Source: Paraburkholderia tropica (GTDB lineage: Bacteria > Pseudomonadota > Gammaproteobacteria > Burkholderiales > Burkholderiaceae). Taken from it: a stretch of DNA of 64,000 nt. A program made the translations under genes and the position numbers. The notes under the pieces were generated by a model, which saw only the letters and a list, made by a program, of their open reading frames with translations, did no database searches and had not been told where the DNA came from. The DNA lies in contig NZ_CAJZAR010000050.1 in NCBI RefSeq assembly GCF_914484835.1, forward strand, positions 132-64,131, read 5' to 3'. The first letter of the stretch is position 1, and each line of letters opens with the position of its first letter. Below are positions 8,767 to 17,252 of the stretch, one piece after another.

Positions 8767-9939
8767 TCACGCCCGAAACGGATTGTGCTCGTTCAGCTCG
8801 TGCATATAGGCGTGAATCTGATTCGTCTCGCTGTCGAGAAAACGCGCGACGGCGTCGGCGAACGCGGGATGTGCGAGCCAGTGCGCCGAGCGCGTGACGG
8901 TCGGCATGAAGCCGCGCGCCATTTTATGCTCGCCTTGCGCGCCGCCCTCGAACACGTCGAGTTTTTCCTCGATGCAGAATTCGAGCGGCTGATAGTACGC
9001 GGTCTCGAAGTGCAGGCAGGGCACGTGTTCGAGCGCGCCCCAATAGCGGCCGTAGAGCGTGCCGCCGCGCCCGTCGGCGCCGCGCTGATACACCACGAGC
9101 GAGCTGGCGATCGGCTTGCCTTCGTATTCGGCGATCACGAGCAGCAGGTTCTCGGGCATCGACGCGCCGATCATGCGGAAGAAATCGAGGTTCAGATACG
9201 GCGACGAAAAATGCTCGCGGTAGGTCTGCCGATAGCAGCGGCTGAAAAAGCGCCAGTCTTCGTCGCGGATATCCTCGCCGCGCACGCGCCGCAGCGTCAC
9301 GCCCGCGTCGCGCACCTTGCGGCGTTCGGCGCGGATGTTCTTGCGCTTTTTCTGTTCGAGCGTCGAGAGGAAATCGTCGAAGTCGCGGTAGCCGTTGTTG
9401 AGCCAGTGAAACTGCACGCCTTCGCGCTGCATCATGCCGAGATCGGTGAGCGCGCGCGCGTCGTCCTCGGGCGGAAACAGCACGTGCAGCGACGAGACTT
9501 CGGCCTGCTCCGCGAACGCCAGCAGCGTGGCGGCCAGATGGCGGCGCGCGGTGTCGTCGGCGGCCAGCAGGCGCGTGCCTTGCACCGGCGTGAACGGCAC
9601 GGCGCACAGCAGCTTCGGGTAGTACTCGAGGCCGTTGCGCTTGTAGGCGTCGGCCCAGGCCCAGTCGAAGACGTATTCGCCGTACGAGTGGCCCTTGAGA
9701 TAGACCGGCGCGGCGGCCGCGAGCTGGCCGGTGCGCGTGTCGGTGAGCGTGACGAACTGCGGCGCCCAGCCCGCGTCGGGCGCGGCGCAGCGCGTGGCGT
9801 CGAGCGCCGTGAGGAATTCGTGGCGCAAAAAGGGCGTCGGCTGCGCCTGGCGCGCGAGCAGCGCGTTCCATTCGGCGGCGTCGATCTCGGCCGGTGAGCC
9901 GAGAATGCCCGTGCGATAATCGAAATGTTCCTTTTTCAA
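8767..9939 (-). CDS. FemAB/GNAT-fold protein of the COG3146 (DUF482) family
   Basis: A 390-aa cytoplasmic protein. Segments such as NAYKRNGLEYYPKLLCAVPFTPV-like blocks, FLSTLEQKKRKNIRAERRKV, LNLDFFRMIG, YGRYWGALEHVPCLHFETAYYQ and FEGGAQGEHKMARGF match what I recall of the DUF482 family, which has a GNAT/FemAB-like fold and often carries a peptidoglycan-related label. The true activity is unknown. The frame opens with TTG at 9939 and no ATG fits well near the N terminus, so the start is uncertain; no strong Shine-Dalgarno sequence is seen. It is divergent from nadE across a 261-bp gap in which no other gene is evident. Confidence 0.8.
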   Translation of the reverse strand: MKKEHFDYRTGILGSPAEIDAAEWNALLARQAQPTPFLRHEFLTALDATRCAAPDAGWAPQFVTLTDTRTGQLAAAAPVYLKGHSYGEYVFDWAWADAYKRNGLEYYPKLLCAVPFTPVQGTRLLAADDTARRHLAATLLAFAEQAEVSSLHVLFPPEDDARALTDLGMMQREGVQFHWLNNGYRDFDDFLSTLEQKKRKNIRAERRKVRDAGVTLRRVRGEDIRDEDWRFFSRCYRQTYREHFSSPYLNLDFFRMIGASMPENLLLVIAEYEGKPIASSLVVYQRGADGRGGTLYGRYWGALEHVPCLHFETAYYQPLEFCIEEKLDVFEGGAQGEHKMARGFMPTVTRSAHWLAHPAFADAVARFLDSETNQIHAYMHELNEHNPFRA

Positions 9940-10200
9940 CTTGCGTGCCCGTTCTGGCGTGGCGAGGTGGAGGCGGGCGGGCAGGCGTTCGGCCTGTCGC
10001 GGCGAGGTGCGCCGGTTTCGCCGCGCCGCGGCAAGCGGTCATGGTAAAGCAAACCCTCCGAACGGGTGAGCGCCCGCGCGCCGCCGTTCTCACGCCGACC
10101 GTCGCCATGACGTCGTTCTGCCGCCGACAGCACGAACAGCACGATTCGCTTGCCAGGCGCCTCGCGCGCCGAATGCCTCAAGGGCCCCAAGGTTATCGAC

Positions 10201-12291
10201 ATGAAAGAGCGCTTCTTCAATCTCTATTCGCATGGTTTCGCGCGCGTGGCCGTAGGCGTGCCGCGCTGCCACGTGGCCGATCCGGTCTTCAACACCGAAC
10301 AGACGCTCGCGCTCGCGCGCGAGGCCGCCGCCAGGGGCGCGGCGCTGGTCGCGTTCCCGGAACTCGGTTTGTCGGCGTATAGCTGCGACGATCTCTTCCA
10401 TCAGCAGGCGCTGCTCGATGCCTGCGAGCACGCGCTCGCGCAGATCGCCGAAGCCTCGAAGACGCTGCCGCTCGCGATGATCGTCGGCTTGCCGGTGCGC
10501 GTCGGGCACTCGCTGTTCAACTGCGCCGCCGTGGTGGCAGGCGGGCGCGTTGCGGGCGTCGTGCCGAAGACCTATCTGCCGAACTACGGCGAGTTCTACG
10601 AACGCCGCCAGTTCAGCGCCGCCGACAACGCGAGCGTCGACAGCGTGCGCATCGCGGGCGCGGACGTGCCGTTCGGCGCCGCGCTGCTGTTCGACGTGCC
10701 CGAGATCGCGGGCCTGCGCTTCCAGGTGGAAATCTGCGAGGACGTCTGGGTGCCGATTCCGCCGTCGTCGTTCGCGGCGCTCGCGGGCGCTTCCGTGCTC
10801 GTGAATCTTTCCGCGTCGAACGTCGTGGTCGGCAAGGCGGGTTATCGCCATCAGCTGGTTTCGCAGCAGTCGGCGCGCTGCCTCGCGGCCTATCTCTACA
10901 CCTCGGCGGGCAAGGGCGAATCGACCACCGACCTCGCGTGGGACGGCCAGGCGCTCGTCTACGAGAACGGCGAGCTGCTCGCGCAGTCCGAGCGCTTTCT
11001 CGACGACTCGCACATCATTTACGCCGATGTCGATCTGGAGCGTTTGCAGCAGGAGCGCATCCGCCAGACCACGTTCGGCGATTCGATCCGCCGTCACGCC
11101 GACGAGATCGCGAAGTTCCGCGTGATCGAGTGCGCGCTGGGCGCCGCGCAAGGCGCCGCGCCGTGGCAGCAGGAAACGCTCGCGCTGGAGCGGCGCGTCG
11201 AACGCTTCCCCTATGTGCCGGCCGATCCGAAGCGCCGCGACGAGCGCTGCAACGAGGTCTACAACATCCAGGTGCAGGCGCTCGTGCAGCGTCTTTCGCA
11301 GGCCAACCTCAAGAAGGTCGTGATCGGCGTGTCGGGCGGGCTCGACTCCACGCACGCGCTGCTGGTCTGCGCGAAGGCGATGGACCGTCTGAAGCTGCCG
11401 CGCGCGAACATCCTCGCGTACACCATGCCGGGCTTCGCGACCAGCGAGCGCACGCTGCGGCAGGCGCGCGAGCTGATGGATCTCGTGGGCTGCACGGCGC
11501 GCGAAATCGACATCCGCCAGAGCTGCATGCAGATGCTCGAAGACCTCGGCCATCCGTATTCGGAAGGCAAGGAAAGCTACGACATCACTTTTGAAAACGT
11601 GCAGGCGGGCGAGCGCACGAATCATCTGTTCCGCCTTGCCAACTTCAATCACGCGATCGTGATCGGCACGGGCGATCTGTCCGAGCTGGCGCTCGGCTGG
11701 TGCACCTATGGTGTCGGCGATCACATGTCGCATTACAACGTGAACGCGAGCGTGCCGAAGACGCTCATCACGCATCTCGTGCGCTGGGTCGCGGAAACCG
11801 GGCAGATCGGCCAGAACGGCGAGAGCGGCCGCGACGTGCTCGAAGCGATTCTCGGCACCGATATCAGCCCTGAACTGATTCCCGGCAAGTCGGACGGCGC
11901 GCCCGAGCAGAAGACCGAAAGCACGATCGGGCCGTACGAATTGCAGGATTTCAATCTCTACTACACGCTGCGCTTCGGCTTTGCGCCCGCGAAGGTCGCG
12001 TTTCTCGCGCGTCACGCGTGGCGCGACCGCGAGACGGGCGCGTGGCCGGAGAACGCCGAGGTGGCGCGCAATCAGTACGATCTCGCGGCCATCAAGCGCA
12101 ATCTGCGCATCTTCCTCGACCGTTTCTTCCGCCAGAGCCAGTTCAAGCGCAGCTGCATTCCGAACGCGCCGAAGGTGGGCACGGGCGGCTCGCTGTCGCC
12201 GCGCGGCGACTGGCGCGCGCCGAGCGATTCGGAATCGGTCGTCTGGCTCGCCGATCTGGAGCGCGTGCCCGCGCAGGAACCGGCGGCGTAA
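10201..12291 (+). CDS. nadE: Glutamine-dependent NAD(+) synthase, long form
   Basis: A 696-aa enzyme that amidates nicotinic acid adenine dinucleotide to NAD, using ammonia released from glutamine. The N-terminal nitrilase-fold glutaminase has the triad Glu54 (AFPELGLSAYS), Lys123 (VPKTYLPNYGE) and Cys179 (VEICEDVW). The synthase domain carries the ATP pyrophosphatase P-loop VSGGLDST near residue 376. Length and triad spacing resemble the about 680-aa Mycobacterium tuberculosis enzyme rather than the shorter (about 540-aa) form of many proteobacteria. ATG at 10201 is chosen because the family starts with FxxLYxHGFxRVAV; a weak AAGG lies 9 bases upstream. It is followed by glnB. Confidence 0.96.
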   Translation: MKERFFNLYSHGFARVAVGVPRCHVADPVFNTEQTLALAREAAARGAALVAFPELGLSAYSCDDLFHQQALLDACEHALAQIAEASKTLPLAMIVGLPVRVGHSLFNCAAVVAGGRVAGVVPKTYLPNYGEFYERRQFSAADNASVDSVRIAGADVPFGAALLFDVPEIAGLRFQVEICEDVWVPIPPSSFAALAGASVLVNLSASNVVVGKAGYRHQLVSQQSARCLAAYLYTSAGKGESTTDLAWDGQALVYENGELLAQSERFLDDSHIIYADVDLERLQQERIRQTTFGDSIRRHADEIAKFRVIECALGAAQGAAPWQQETLALERRVERFPYVPADPKRRDERCNEVYNIQVQALVQRLSQANLKKVVIGVSGGLDSTHALLVCAKAMDRLKLPRANILAYTMPGFATSERTLRQARELMDLVGCTAREIDIRQSCMQMLEDLGHPYSEGKESYDITFENVQAGERTNHLFRLANFNHAIVIGTGDLSELALGWCTYGVGDHMSHYNVNASVPKTLITHLVRWVAETGQIGQNGESGRDVLEAILGTDISPELIPGKSDGAPEQKTESTIGPYELQDFNLYYTLRFGFAPAKVAFLARHAWRDRETGAWPENAEVARNQYDLAAIKRNLRIFLDRFFRQSQFKRSCIPNAPKVGTGGSLSPRGDWRAPSDSESVVWLADLERVPAQEPAA

Positions 12292-12372
12292 AATCACGCA
12301 TACCGATTGCCCATTTACCGCAAATCACCGCGCCAATCACCGATACGTAACCGATACCGAACGAGGATCGCC

Positions 12373-12711
12373 ATGAAACGCATTACCGCCGTCATCAAAC
12401 CGTTCAAGCTCGACGAAGTGCGCGAGGCGCTCGCCGAAGTGGGCCTCACGGGCCTGACCGTTACCGAAGTCAAGGGCTTCGGCCGCCAGAAGGGCCACAC
12501 GGAGCTTTATCGCGGCGCCGAATATGTGGTCGACTTTCTGCCGAAGGTGAAGATCGAAGTCGTGGTCGCCGACGAGCAGACCGACCAGGTGATCGACGCG
12601 ATCATCGGCGCGGCGCGCACCGGCAAGATCGGCGACGGCAAGATCTTCGTGACCAACGTGGAGCGCGTGATCCGCATCCGCACGGGCGAAGAGAACGAAG
12701 CGGCCGTCTGA
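12373..12711 (+). CDS. glnB: Nitrogen regulatory protein P-II
   Basis: A 112-aa trimeric signal protein that senses 2-oxoglutarate, ATP/ADP and, through uridylylation, glutamine, and controls glutamine synthetase and NtrBC. Tyr51 in the T-loop (RGAEYVVDF) is the uridylylation site. Family signatures TEVKGFGRQKGHTELYRGAEY and the C-terminal GKIGDGKIFV are intact. The ATG at 12373 follows an ACGAGGATCG ribosome binding site. It lies 81 bp after nadE, whose glutaminase half links it to nitrogen status. Whether it is GlnB or GlnK cannot be decided from sequence alone; no amtB follows, which favours GlnB. Confidence 0.94.
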   Translation: MKRITAVIKPFKLDEVREALAEVGLTGLTVTEVKGFGRQKGHTELYRGAEYVVDFLPKVKIEVVVADEQTDQVIDAIIGAARTGKIGDGKIFVTNVERVIRIRTGEENEAAV

Positions 12712-12720
12712 TCGTCCGCA

Positions 12721-12760
12721 CGATCGAGCACCATCGCGCACGATCGAGCACGATCGCGAA
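12721..12760. repeat. Tandem repeat, 4 x 10 bp (2 x 20 bp), after glnB
   Basis: Units CGATCGAGCA, CCATCGCGCA, CGATCGAGCA and CGATCGCGAA follow each other without gaps, 9 bp after the glnB stop. It is one of several short tandem arrays in this window. Confidence 0.85.
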
Positions 12761-12766
12761 GCCATA

Positions 12767-12794
12767 AAAGAAAAGGGCGGCCAGAAGGCCGCCC
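12767..12794 (-). terminator. Distal terminator of the porin gene
   Basis: GGGCGGCC and GGCCGCCC pair around a 4-base loop. Read on the minus strand, TTTTCTTT follows the stem. It is the second of two tandem terminators after the porin gene, and may also end glnB transcripts from the other side. Confidence 0.85.
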
Positions 12795-12799
12795 AGCAA

Positions 12800-12836
12800 T
12801 AAAAAACGGTGCGGTACCCTTTCGGACACCGCACCG
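12800..12836 (-). terminator. Proximal terminator of the porin gene
   Basis: On the minus strand CGGTGCGGT and ACCGCACCG form a perfect 9-bp stem with a 12-base loop, followed by TTTTTT. It begins 65 bp after the porin stop. Confidence 0.92.
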
Positions 12837-12900
12837 ATACGCGCCTCTCGCAGCAGCGTGAAAACGTCGATGTAGCTGTTCTGTCTACACTCGCCCTGGA

Positions 12901-14049
12901 TTAGAACGAGTGCTGGATGCCTGCGTACACGCCGGTCTGGCTGTGGCCCGGCAGCGGGTTGCCCGTGGCAGCCGAGTCGCCGTAGTTGTTGGCGTTCAGA
13001 CCGAAGTTGGCCGACTTGCTGTTCTGCACCGTGGCGACCTGCAGGTCGAGCAGCGTGCGCTTGGACAGGTTGTACGAGCCGCCGATCGTGTACAGCGTGG
13101 CGTTGCCGCCGCCGTTGTTCGCGTTGACGTGGTAGACCGCAGCGATCAGCGCGGCAGCCGGCGTGGCTTGCCACGTCACACCGCCCCACTCGTGATCGAG
13201 CGTGCTCGGCTGGCCGATCGCCAGACCCGACATGCCCGACGAACGCACGGCTTCATAGCCGCCCTGGACCTTGAACGGGCCGAGGAACACGTTGACCATC
13301 GCCATGTAGTCACGCGAGTAGGCGAACACGCCTTGCGACGAATTGGTCGAGTTGATCTGGTCGTACGAGCCGCCCAGCGAACCGTTGGCCGGATTGCGGA
13401 TTTCGTCGTAGATACCGCGGATCTGGAACAGCGAGCTCGTGTAGGTCAGCTGGATACCGTCCTGACGGCCTTGAGCGGTCGTGCCGTTGCCGTTCCAGCT
13501 CGTGGCGTTCGAGAACGAGTACTGGCCGTACACGTCGAAGCCGTAGAACTTCGGCGACTGGTACGAAATGTTGTTGCTCGATTGCGGCCAGTTACGGCCA
13601 CGGACCATCGATGCCGACGACCAGTTCGACTGACCGAACGGGTCGAAGTCCCAAATGCCGTTCACGAGCATCAGTTCGCGGCCCATCAACAGCGTACCGT
13701 ACATGTCGTTCGACATACCGACGGTGGCCCAGCGATTGAAGAGACCGCCGTTGCCCGGGCCTGCGCCCGTTGCCGTGCTGAAGCTGCCTTCCAACTGGAA
13801 GAGTGCCTTGTTGCCGCCGCCCAGGTCTTCAACGCCCTTCATGCCCCAGAGGCTGGTGCCCCAGTAGCCGCTTTCGAGCTGGACCTGGCTCGAGCCGTGC
13901 GTGGCCTGGCCATTCGCACCGGAGCCTGCGCCGATGCCGTTCATCCATGCGATACCCGCGTCAAGACGACCGTAGAGCGTAACGCTGCTTTGCGCATGCG
14001 CCACGACGCCGGCCGACATCAATGCTGCGGCGAGCAATGCTTTCTTCAT
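12901..14049 (-). CDS. OmpC-like general porin (Burkholderiaceae type)
   Basis: A 382-aa outer-membrane beta-barrel precursor. The N terminus MKKALLAAALMSAGVVAHAQ is a signal peptide with cleavage after AHA, and the mature protein opens SSVTLYGRLDAGIAW, the classic start of this family. FQLEGSF, GLFNRWATVGM and TLLMGRE are typical barrel/loop-3 segments. The C terminus ends in Phe (GIQHSF), as needed for insertion by the Bam machinery. The start at 14049 is preferred over ATG at 14061 because GGAGGAG lies between them. It is a single-gene unit with two terminators, and low GC upstream. The permeant solute is not known. Confidence 0.94.
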   Translation of the reverse strand: MKKALLAAALMSAGVVAHAQSSVTLYGRLDAGIAWMNGIGAGSGANGQATHGSSQVQLESGYWGTSLWGMKGVEDLGGGNKALFQLEGSFSTATGAGPGNGGLFNRWATVGMSNDMYGTLLMGRELMLVNGIWDFDPFGQSNWSSASMVRGRNWPQSSNNISYQSPKFYGFDVYGQYSFSNATSWNGNGTTAQGRQDGIQLTYTSSLFQIRGIYDEIRNPANGSLGGSYDQINSTNSSQGVFAYSRDYMAMVNVFLGPFKVQGGYEAVRSSGMSGLAIGQPSTLDHEWGGVTWQATPAAALIAAVYHVNANNGGGNATLYTIGGSYNLSKRTLLDLQVATVQNSKSANFGLNANNYGDSAATGNPLPGHSQTGVYAGIQHSF

Positions 14050-14546
14050 CTTCTCCTCCATACCCTGTCAAAGAGTCAACCTTAGTACTGCGAAAGACGT
14101 CCGCGCGCCTTCGGGGTGCTGCGGACAGAAACGGTCGCGTAAAGGGAGTGTGACCCGGAGGATCGGCGTACGGAAACGATGCGAGCAGGACAACCTGATC
14201 GAGTCGTCTTGCAGATCCCCTGGTTGACTGGCATCTCCCGTTCTTATTTGAAGTGAAACTACTTTTAAAGAAGTTTGTTTTGCTACTTTGGTTACTAATT
14301 TAGCAAAAAAGGTGGACGGTGGCGAACGAAATCGCGCGGCCGTCGCGGGGTGTCGTCAAATTGCCATATCACCTTCCTGGATGGTGGTCACCCTGGTCTC
14401 AAAAGTATGTCTAAATCCTTATTGGATAAGGGACACACGGATCAGCCAGGGGACTCCTCAGGATTGCCACTATTGACGCGCGGATGGCGCAGGAGTAATG
14501 CGCATAAACGCGTTTTTTACGGCTTTTTGCGGGTGCGGACGGCCCG
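14050..14546. promoter_or_regulatory. Upstream region of the porin gene
   Basis: About 500 bp without a believable gene. The part 14245-14315 is strikingly AT-rich for this genome and contains the imperfect palindrome AAACTACTTTTAAAGAAGTTT around 14257-14278. It is the likely promoter and regulator-binding zone of the porin gene (minus strand, with a leader of about 200 bases). I could not fix -10/-35 hexamers with confidence. Short frames here (for example 14288-14476) have no ribosome binding site or recognisable product. Confidence 0.5.
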
Positions 14547-14554
14547 GCTTGCGG

Positions 14555-14582
14555 AAAAAAGAAAAGGCGCTGAAAGCGCCTT
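14555..14582 (-). terminator. Terminator of the amino-acid ABC importer operon
   Basis: On the minus strand AAGGCGCT and AGCGCCTT pair around a 3-base loop and are followed by TTTTCTTTTTT. It lies about 80 bp beyond the stop codon of the ATPase gene. Confidence 0.85.
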
Positions 14583-14663
14583 GAAATACTACTTTTACTA
14601 CATCGCTGCGTTAGCGGATGGAGTCGACTACAAGCCGACTAAAAGCCGGCTAAAAACGCGGCA

Positions 14664-15446
14664 TCACTTGAGACTGCCCGACAGGAACTGGCGCAGACGA
14701 TCGCTTTTCGGATTGGCGAACACCTCGGCGGGCACGCCTTCCTCTTCCACGCGGCCTTGATGCAGGAACATCACATGATTCGAAACGTTGCGCGCGAAAC
14801 CCATTTCGTGCGTGACGACGATCATCGTGCGGCCTTCCTCGGCGAGCTGTTGCATCACCTTGAGCACTTCGCCGACGAGTTCGGGGTCGAGCGCCGAAGT
14901 CGGCTCGTCGAACAGCATCACGTCGGGGTTCATGGTGAGCGCGCGGGCGATCGCCACACGCTGCTGCTGGCCGCCCGAGAGATGCGACGGATACTGCTTC
15001 TCGACGCGCGGCGCGAGCCCGACCTTCTCCAGATAGACGCGCGCGCGGTCTTCCGCTTCCTTGCGCGAGAGGCCGAGCACGTGCACGGGCGCCTCGATCA
15101 CGTTCTCCAACACCGTCATGTGCGACCACAGGTTGAAGTGCTGGAACACCATCGCGAGCTTGGTGCGCACGCGCTGCAACTGCTTGACGTCGGCGGCCAC
15201 GAGCGCGCCGCTGCGGCGGTCGGCTTTCGTGATGACTTCTTCGCCGTCGACGAAAATGCGGCCCGCGTTCGGCTGTTCGAGAAAGTTAATGCAGCGCAGC
15301 ATCGTGCTCTTGCCGGAACCCGACGAGCCGATCACGCTGATCACGTCGCCGGCGTTCGCCTTGAGCGAGACGCCTTTGAGCACTTCGTTGTCGCCGTACT
15401 GCTTGTGGATCGAATCGACGAAAAGTTTCTGCTTCTGGGAATTCAT
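14664..15446 (-). CDS. Polar amino-acid ABC transporter, ATP-binding protein
   Basis: A 260-aa ATPase of the HisP/GlnQ/ArtP group. Walker A GSSGSGKST is at residues 40-48, the Q-loop at VFQHFNLW, signature LSGGQQQR at about 156-163 and Walker B VMLFDEPTSALD at about 176. It powers uptake of a basic or polar amino acid with the two permeases upstream. The ATG at 15446 (with GAGG 7 bases before) is preferred to the TTG at 15449. It is the last gene of a four-gene minus-strand operon (binding protein, permease, permease, ATPase), 16 bp after the second permease. Histidine or lysine/arginine/ornithine is the most likely substrate by family. Confidence 0.93.
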   Translation of the reverse strand: MNSQKQKLFVDSIHKQYGDNEVLKGVSLKANAGDVISVIGSSGSGKSTMLRCINFLEQPNAGRIFVDGEEVITKADRRSGALVAADVKQLQRVRTKLAMVFQHFNLWSHMTVLENVIEAPVHVLGLSRKEAEDRARVYLEKVGLAPRVEKQYPSHLSGGQQQRVAIARALTMNPDVMLFDEPTSALDPELVGEVLKVMQQLAEEGRTMIVVTHEMGFARNVSNHVMFLHQGRVEEEGVPAEVFANPKSDRLRQFLSGSLK

Positions 15447-15462
15447 CAAAGACCTCGTTGGC

Positions 15463-16185
15463 TCACTTGCCTTGCGGTCGCAGGTATGCGAGCCAGCGGC
15501 GCTCGGCTTGGCGGAACAGCCACACGAGCGTGAAAGAAATGATCAGGTACAGCATGGCGGCGATGCCGAACGCGCCGAACGACTGGTAGGTCGCCGAGTT
15601 CACGTCGCGCGCGATCTTCAGGATGTCCGGCACGGTGGCCGTGAACGCGACGGTGGTCGCGTGCAGCATCAGGATGACTTCGTTGCTGTAGTAGGGCAGC
15701 GCGCGGCGCAGCGCCGACGGCAGGATCACGCGGCGATACAGCGTGAACGGGCTCATGCCGTAGGCGCGCGCGGCCTCGATCTCGCCATAGGGCGTCGCCT
15801 TGATGGCGCCCGCGAAGATCTCGGTGGTGTACGCGCAGGTGTTGAGCGTGAACGCGAGCAGCGTGCAGTTCATGCCGCTGCGGAAGAACGCGCTCGTCAG
15901 CTCATGATTGCGGATGATCTCGAGACTGTAGAGGCCCGTGTAGCAGAGCAGCAGCTGCACGTAGAGCGGCGTGCCGCGGAAGATGTACGTGTAGAGCCAC
16001 ACGAGGCTCGAAAGCCACTTCTTCTTCGAGACGCGCGCCACGGCGAGCGGCACCGAGAGGCAGAAGCCCAGGCCGATCGAAATCACCAGCAGCCAGGCCG
16101 TGATGGCGACGCCGGTGAAGTGGTAGCCGTCGGTGTAGAGATAGTTGCGCCAGTACTGCTGGATCAGCTGGATCAGGTCTTGCAT
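15463..16185 (-). CDS. Polar amino-acid ABC transporter permease (HisM-like)
   Basis: A 240-aa inner-membrane protein with about five helices. The family EAA loop is visible as EIEAARAYGMSPFTLYRRVILP, which docks on the ATPase. The start LIQQYWRNYLYTDGYHFTGVAITAW resembles HisM and ArgM proteins. An AAGG box lies about 9 bases before ATG. It is third in the operon and should form a heterodimer with the neighbouring HisQ-like permease. Confidence 0.92.
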   Translation of the reverse strand: MQDLIQLIQQYWRNYLYTDGYHFTGVAITAWLLVISIGLGFCLSVPLAVARVSKKKWLSSLVWLYTYIFRGTPLYVQLLLCYTGLYSLEIIRNHELTSAFFRSGMNCTLLAFTLNTCAYTTEIFAGAIKATPYGEIEAARAYGMSPFTLYRRVILPSALRRALPYYSNEVILMLHATTVAFTATVPDILKIARDVNSATYQSFGAFGIAAMLYLIISFTLVWLFRQAERRWLAYLRPQGK

Positions 16186-16223
16186 TGTCGTTGGCCTTGT
16201 CTTGTCTTCTGCCTAAGCCTGGA

Positions 16224-16913
16224 TCAGAGATCCGCCTTGCGCACGCCGGTGGAGTAGCGCTTGTCGAGATACATCAGCACGAAGTTCGAGACCGTCGTGA
16301 TGCCGAGATAGATCGCGCCCGCGAGCAGCGTGAAGAAGAAAAAGCGCAGCGTGCCCTTGCCGGCGTCCTGGCTGGCCTTCACGACGTCGGCGAGGCCGAT
16401 GATCGAGACGAGCGCCGTCGACTTCACGAGCACCTGCCAGTTGTTGCCGATGCCGGGCAGCGCGAAGCGCATCATCTGCGGGAACATGATGCGTTTGAAT
16501 ACCTGCCAGTTCGTCATGCCGTAGGCGTGGCCCGCTTCGAGCTGGCCGCGAGGCACGGCGAGAAACGCGCCGCGGAAGGTCTCCGTGAAATACGCGCCGT
16601 AGATGAAGCCGAGCACCACCACGCCCGCGAGGAACGGGTCGATGTCGATCTGATCCCAGCCGAGCATGTCGGTGAGATCGTTCAGCCAGATCTGGATGCT
16701 GTAGAACAGCAGCAGCATCAGCACGAGATCGGGCACGCCGCGGATCAGCGTGGTGTAGGCCGTGCCCGCGCCGTGCACGACGCGGTTTTTCGAGAGCTTC
16801 GCCGCCGCGCCGATCAGCCCGAGCACGAAGGAGAGCACGAGCGAGAGCACCGCGAGCTTGACGGTCTGCCAGGTGCCGGCGAGGATCAGCGGGCCGTAGC
16901 CTTGAAGAAACAT
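16224..16913 (-). CDS. Polar amino-acid ABC transporter permease (HisQ-like)
   Basis: A 229-aa inner-membrane protein opening MFLQGYGPLILAGTWQTVK, the typical HisQ start. The EAA loop reads QLEAGHAYGMTNWQVFKRIMFPQ. The start at 16913 has GAGGA 9 bases upstream; the longer frame to 17000 adds residues not seen in the family. It is second in the operon, 38 bp before the HisM-like gene and 339 bp after the binding-protein gene. That unusually long gap contains a folded RNA element (17089-17160). Confidence 0.92.
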   Translation of the reverse strand: MFLQGYGPLILAGTWQTVKLAVLSLVLSFVLGLIGAAAKLSKNRVVHGAGTAYTTLIRGVPDLVLMLLLFYSIQIWLNDLTDMLGWDQIDIDPFLAGVVVLGFIYGAYFTETFRGAFLAVPRGQLEAGHAYGMTNWQVFKRIMFPQMMRFALPGIGNNWQVLVKSTALVSIIGLADVVKASQDAGKGTLRFFFFTLLAGAIYLGITTVSNFVLMYLDKRYSTGVRKADL

Positions 16914-17088
16914 AGGTGAGTCCTCGACGAAGCGTCCTCGATGCCGAGGGGCGCCTCGCGAAAGGCGCGGCAGCGACTGCCGCGGTTCAAATCCGGTCAA
17001 GCGCGGCTGGCGAGGCTTCGCCGCGTGGCCGTCGGTCTCCGTGTCCTGGAGGCGCGTGTCGAACGGCGCCTGGGACTGCGTCTCGAAG

Positions 17089-17160
17089 GGCGCTTCTCAT
17101 CGCACTTCGTATTGCGATGGCACTGCGTCTGCACTGCGATTGCACTGTATACGAAGCGCC
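17089..17160 (-). other. Intercistronic stem-loop between binding protein and permease genes
   Basis: GGCGCTTC (17089-17096) and GAAGCGCC (17153-17160) form a perfect 8-bp outer stem. Inside, CATCGCA and TGCGATG form a 7-bp hairpin, and GCACTGCG-like units recur. In other binding-protein operons such structures protect the binding-protein message and lower permease expression. The position between the two genes suggests the same here. There is no U-run, so it is not a full terminator. Confidence 0.6.
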
Positions 17161-17252
17161 TGCGCGGTCCATCGGGGCGAGCCCCGGGCGGCGCGCCGGT
17201 GACGTGCGCCGGCGCAGTTGCCCGGTTAAGTTGCCCGGCGCAGTTGCGAGGC

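Noticed and set aside
10090..12297. 735-codon open frame antisense to nadE
   Set aside because: It mirrors the codon pattern of nadE and has low-complexity Arg/His/Ala composition, as expected for the opposite strand of a high-GC gene.
14288..14760. Small frames between the porin and ABC operon
   Set aside because: No ribosome binding site, odd composition, and they overlap the ABC terminator and the porin control region.
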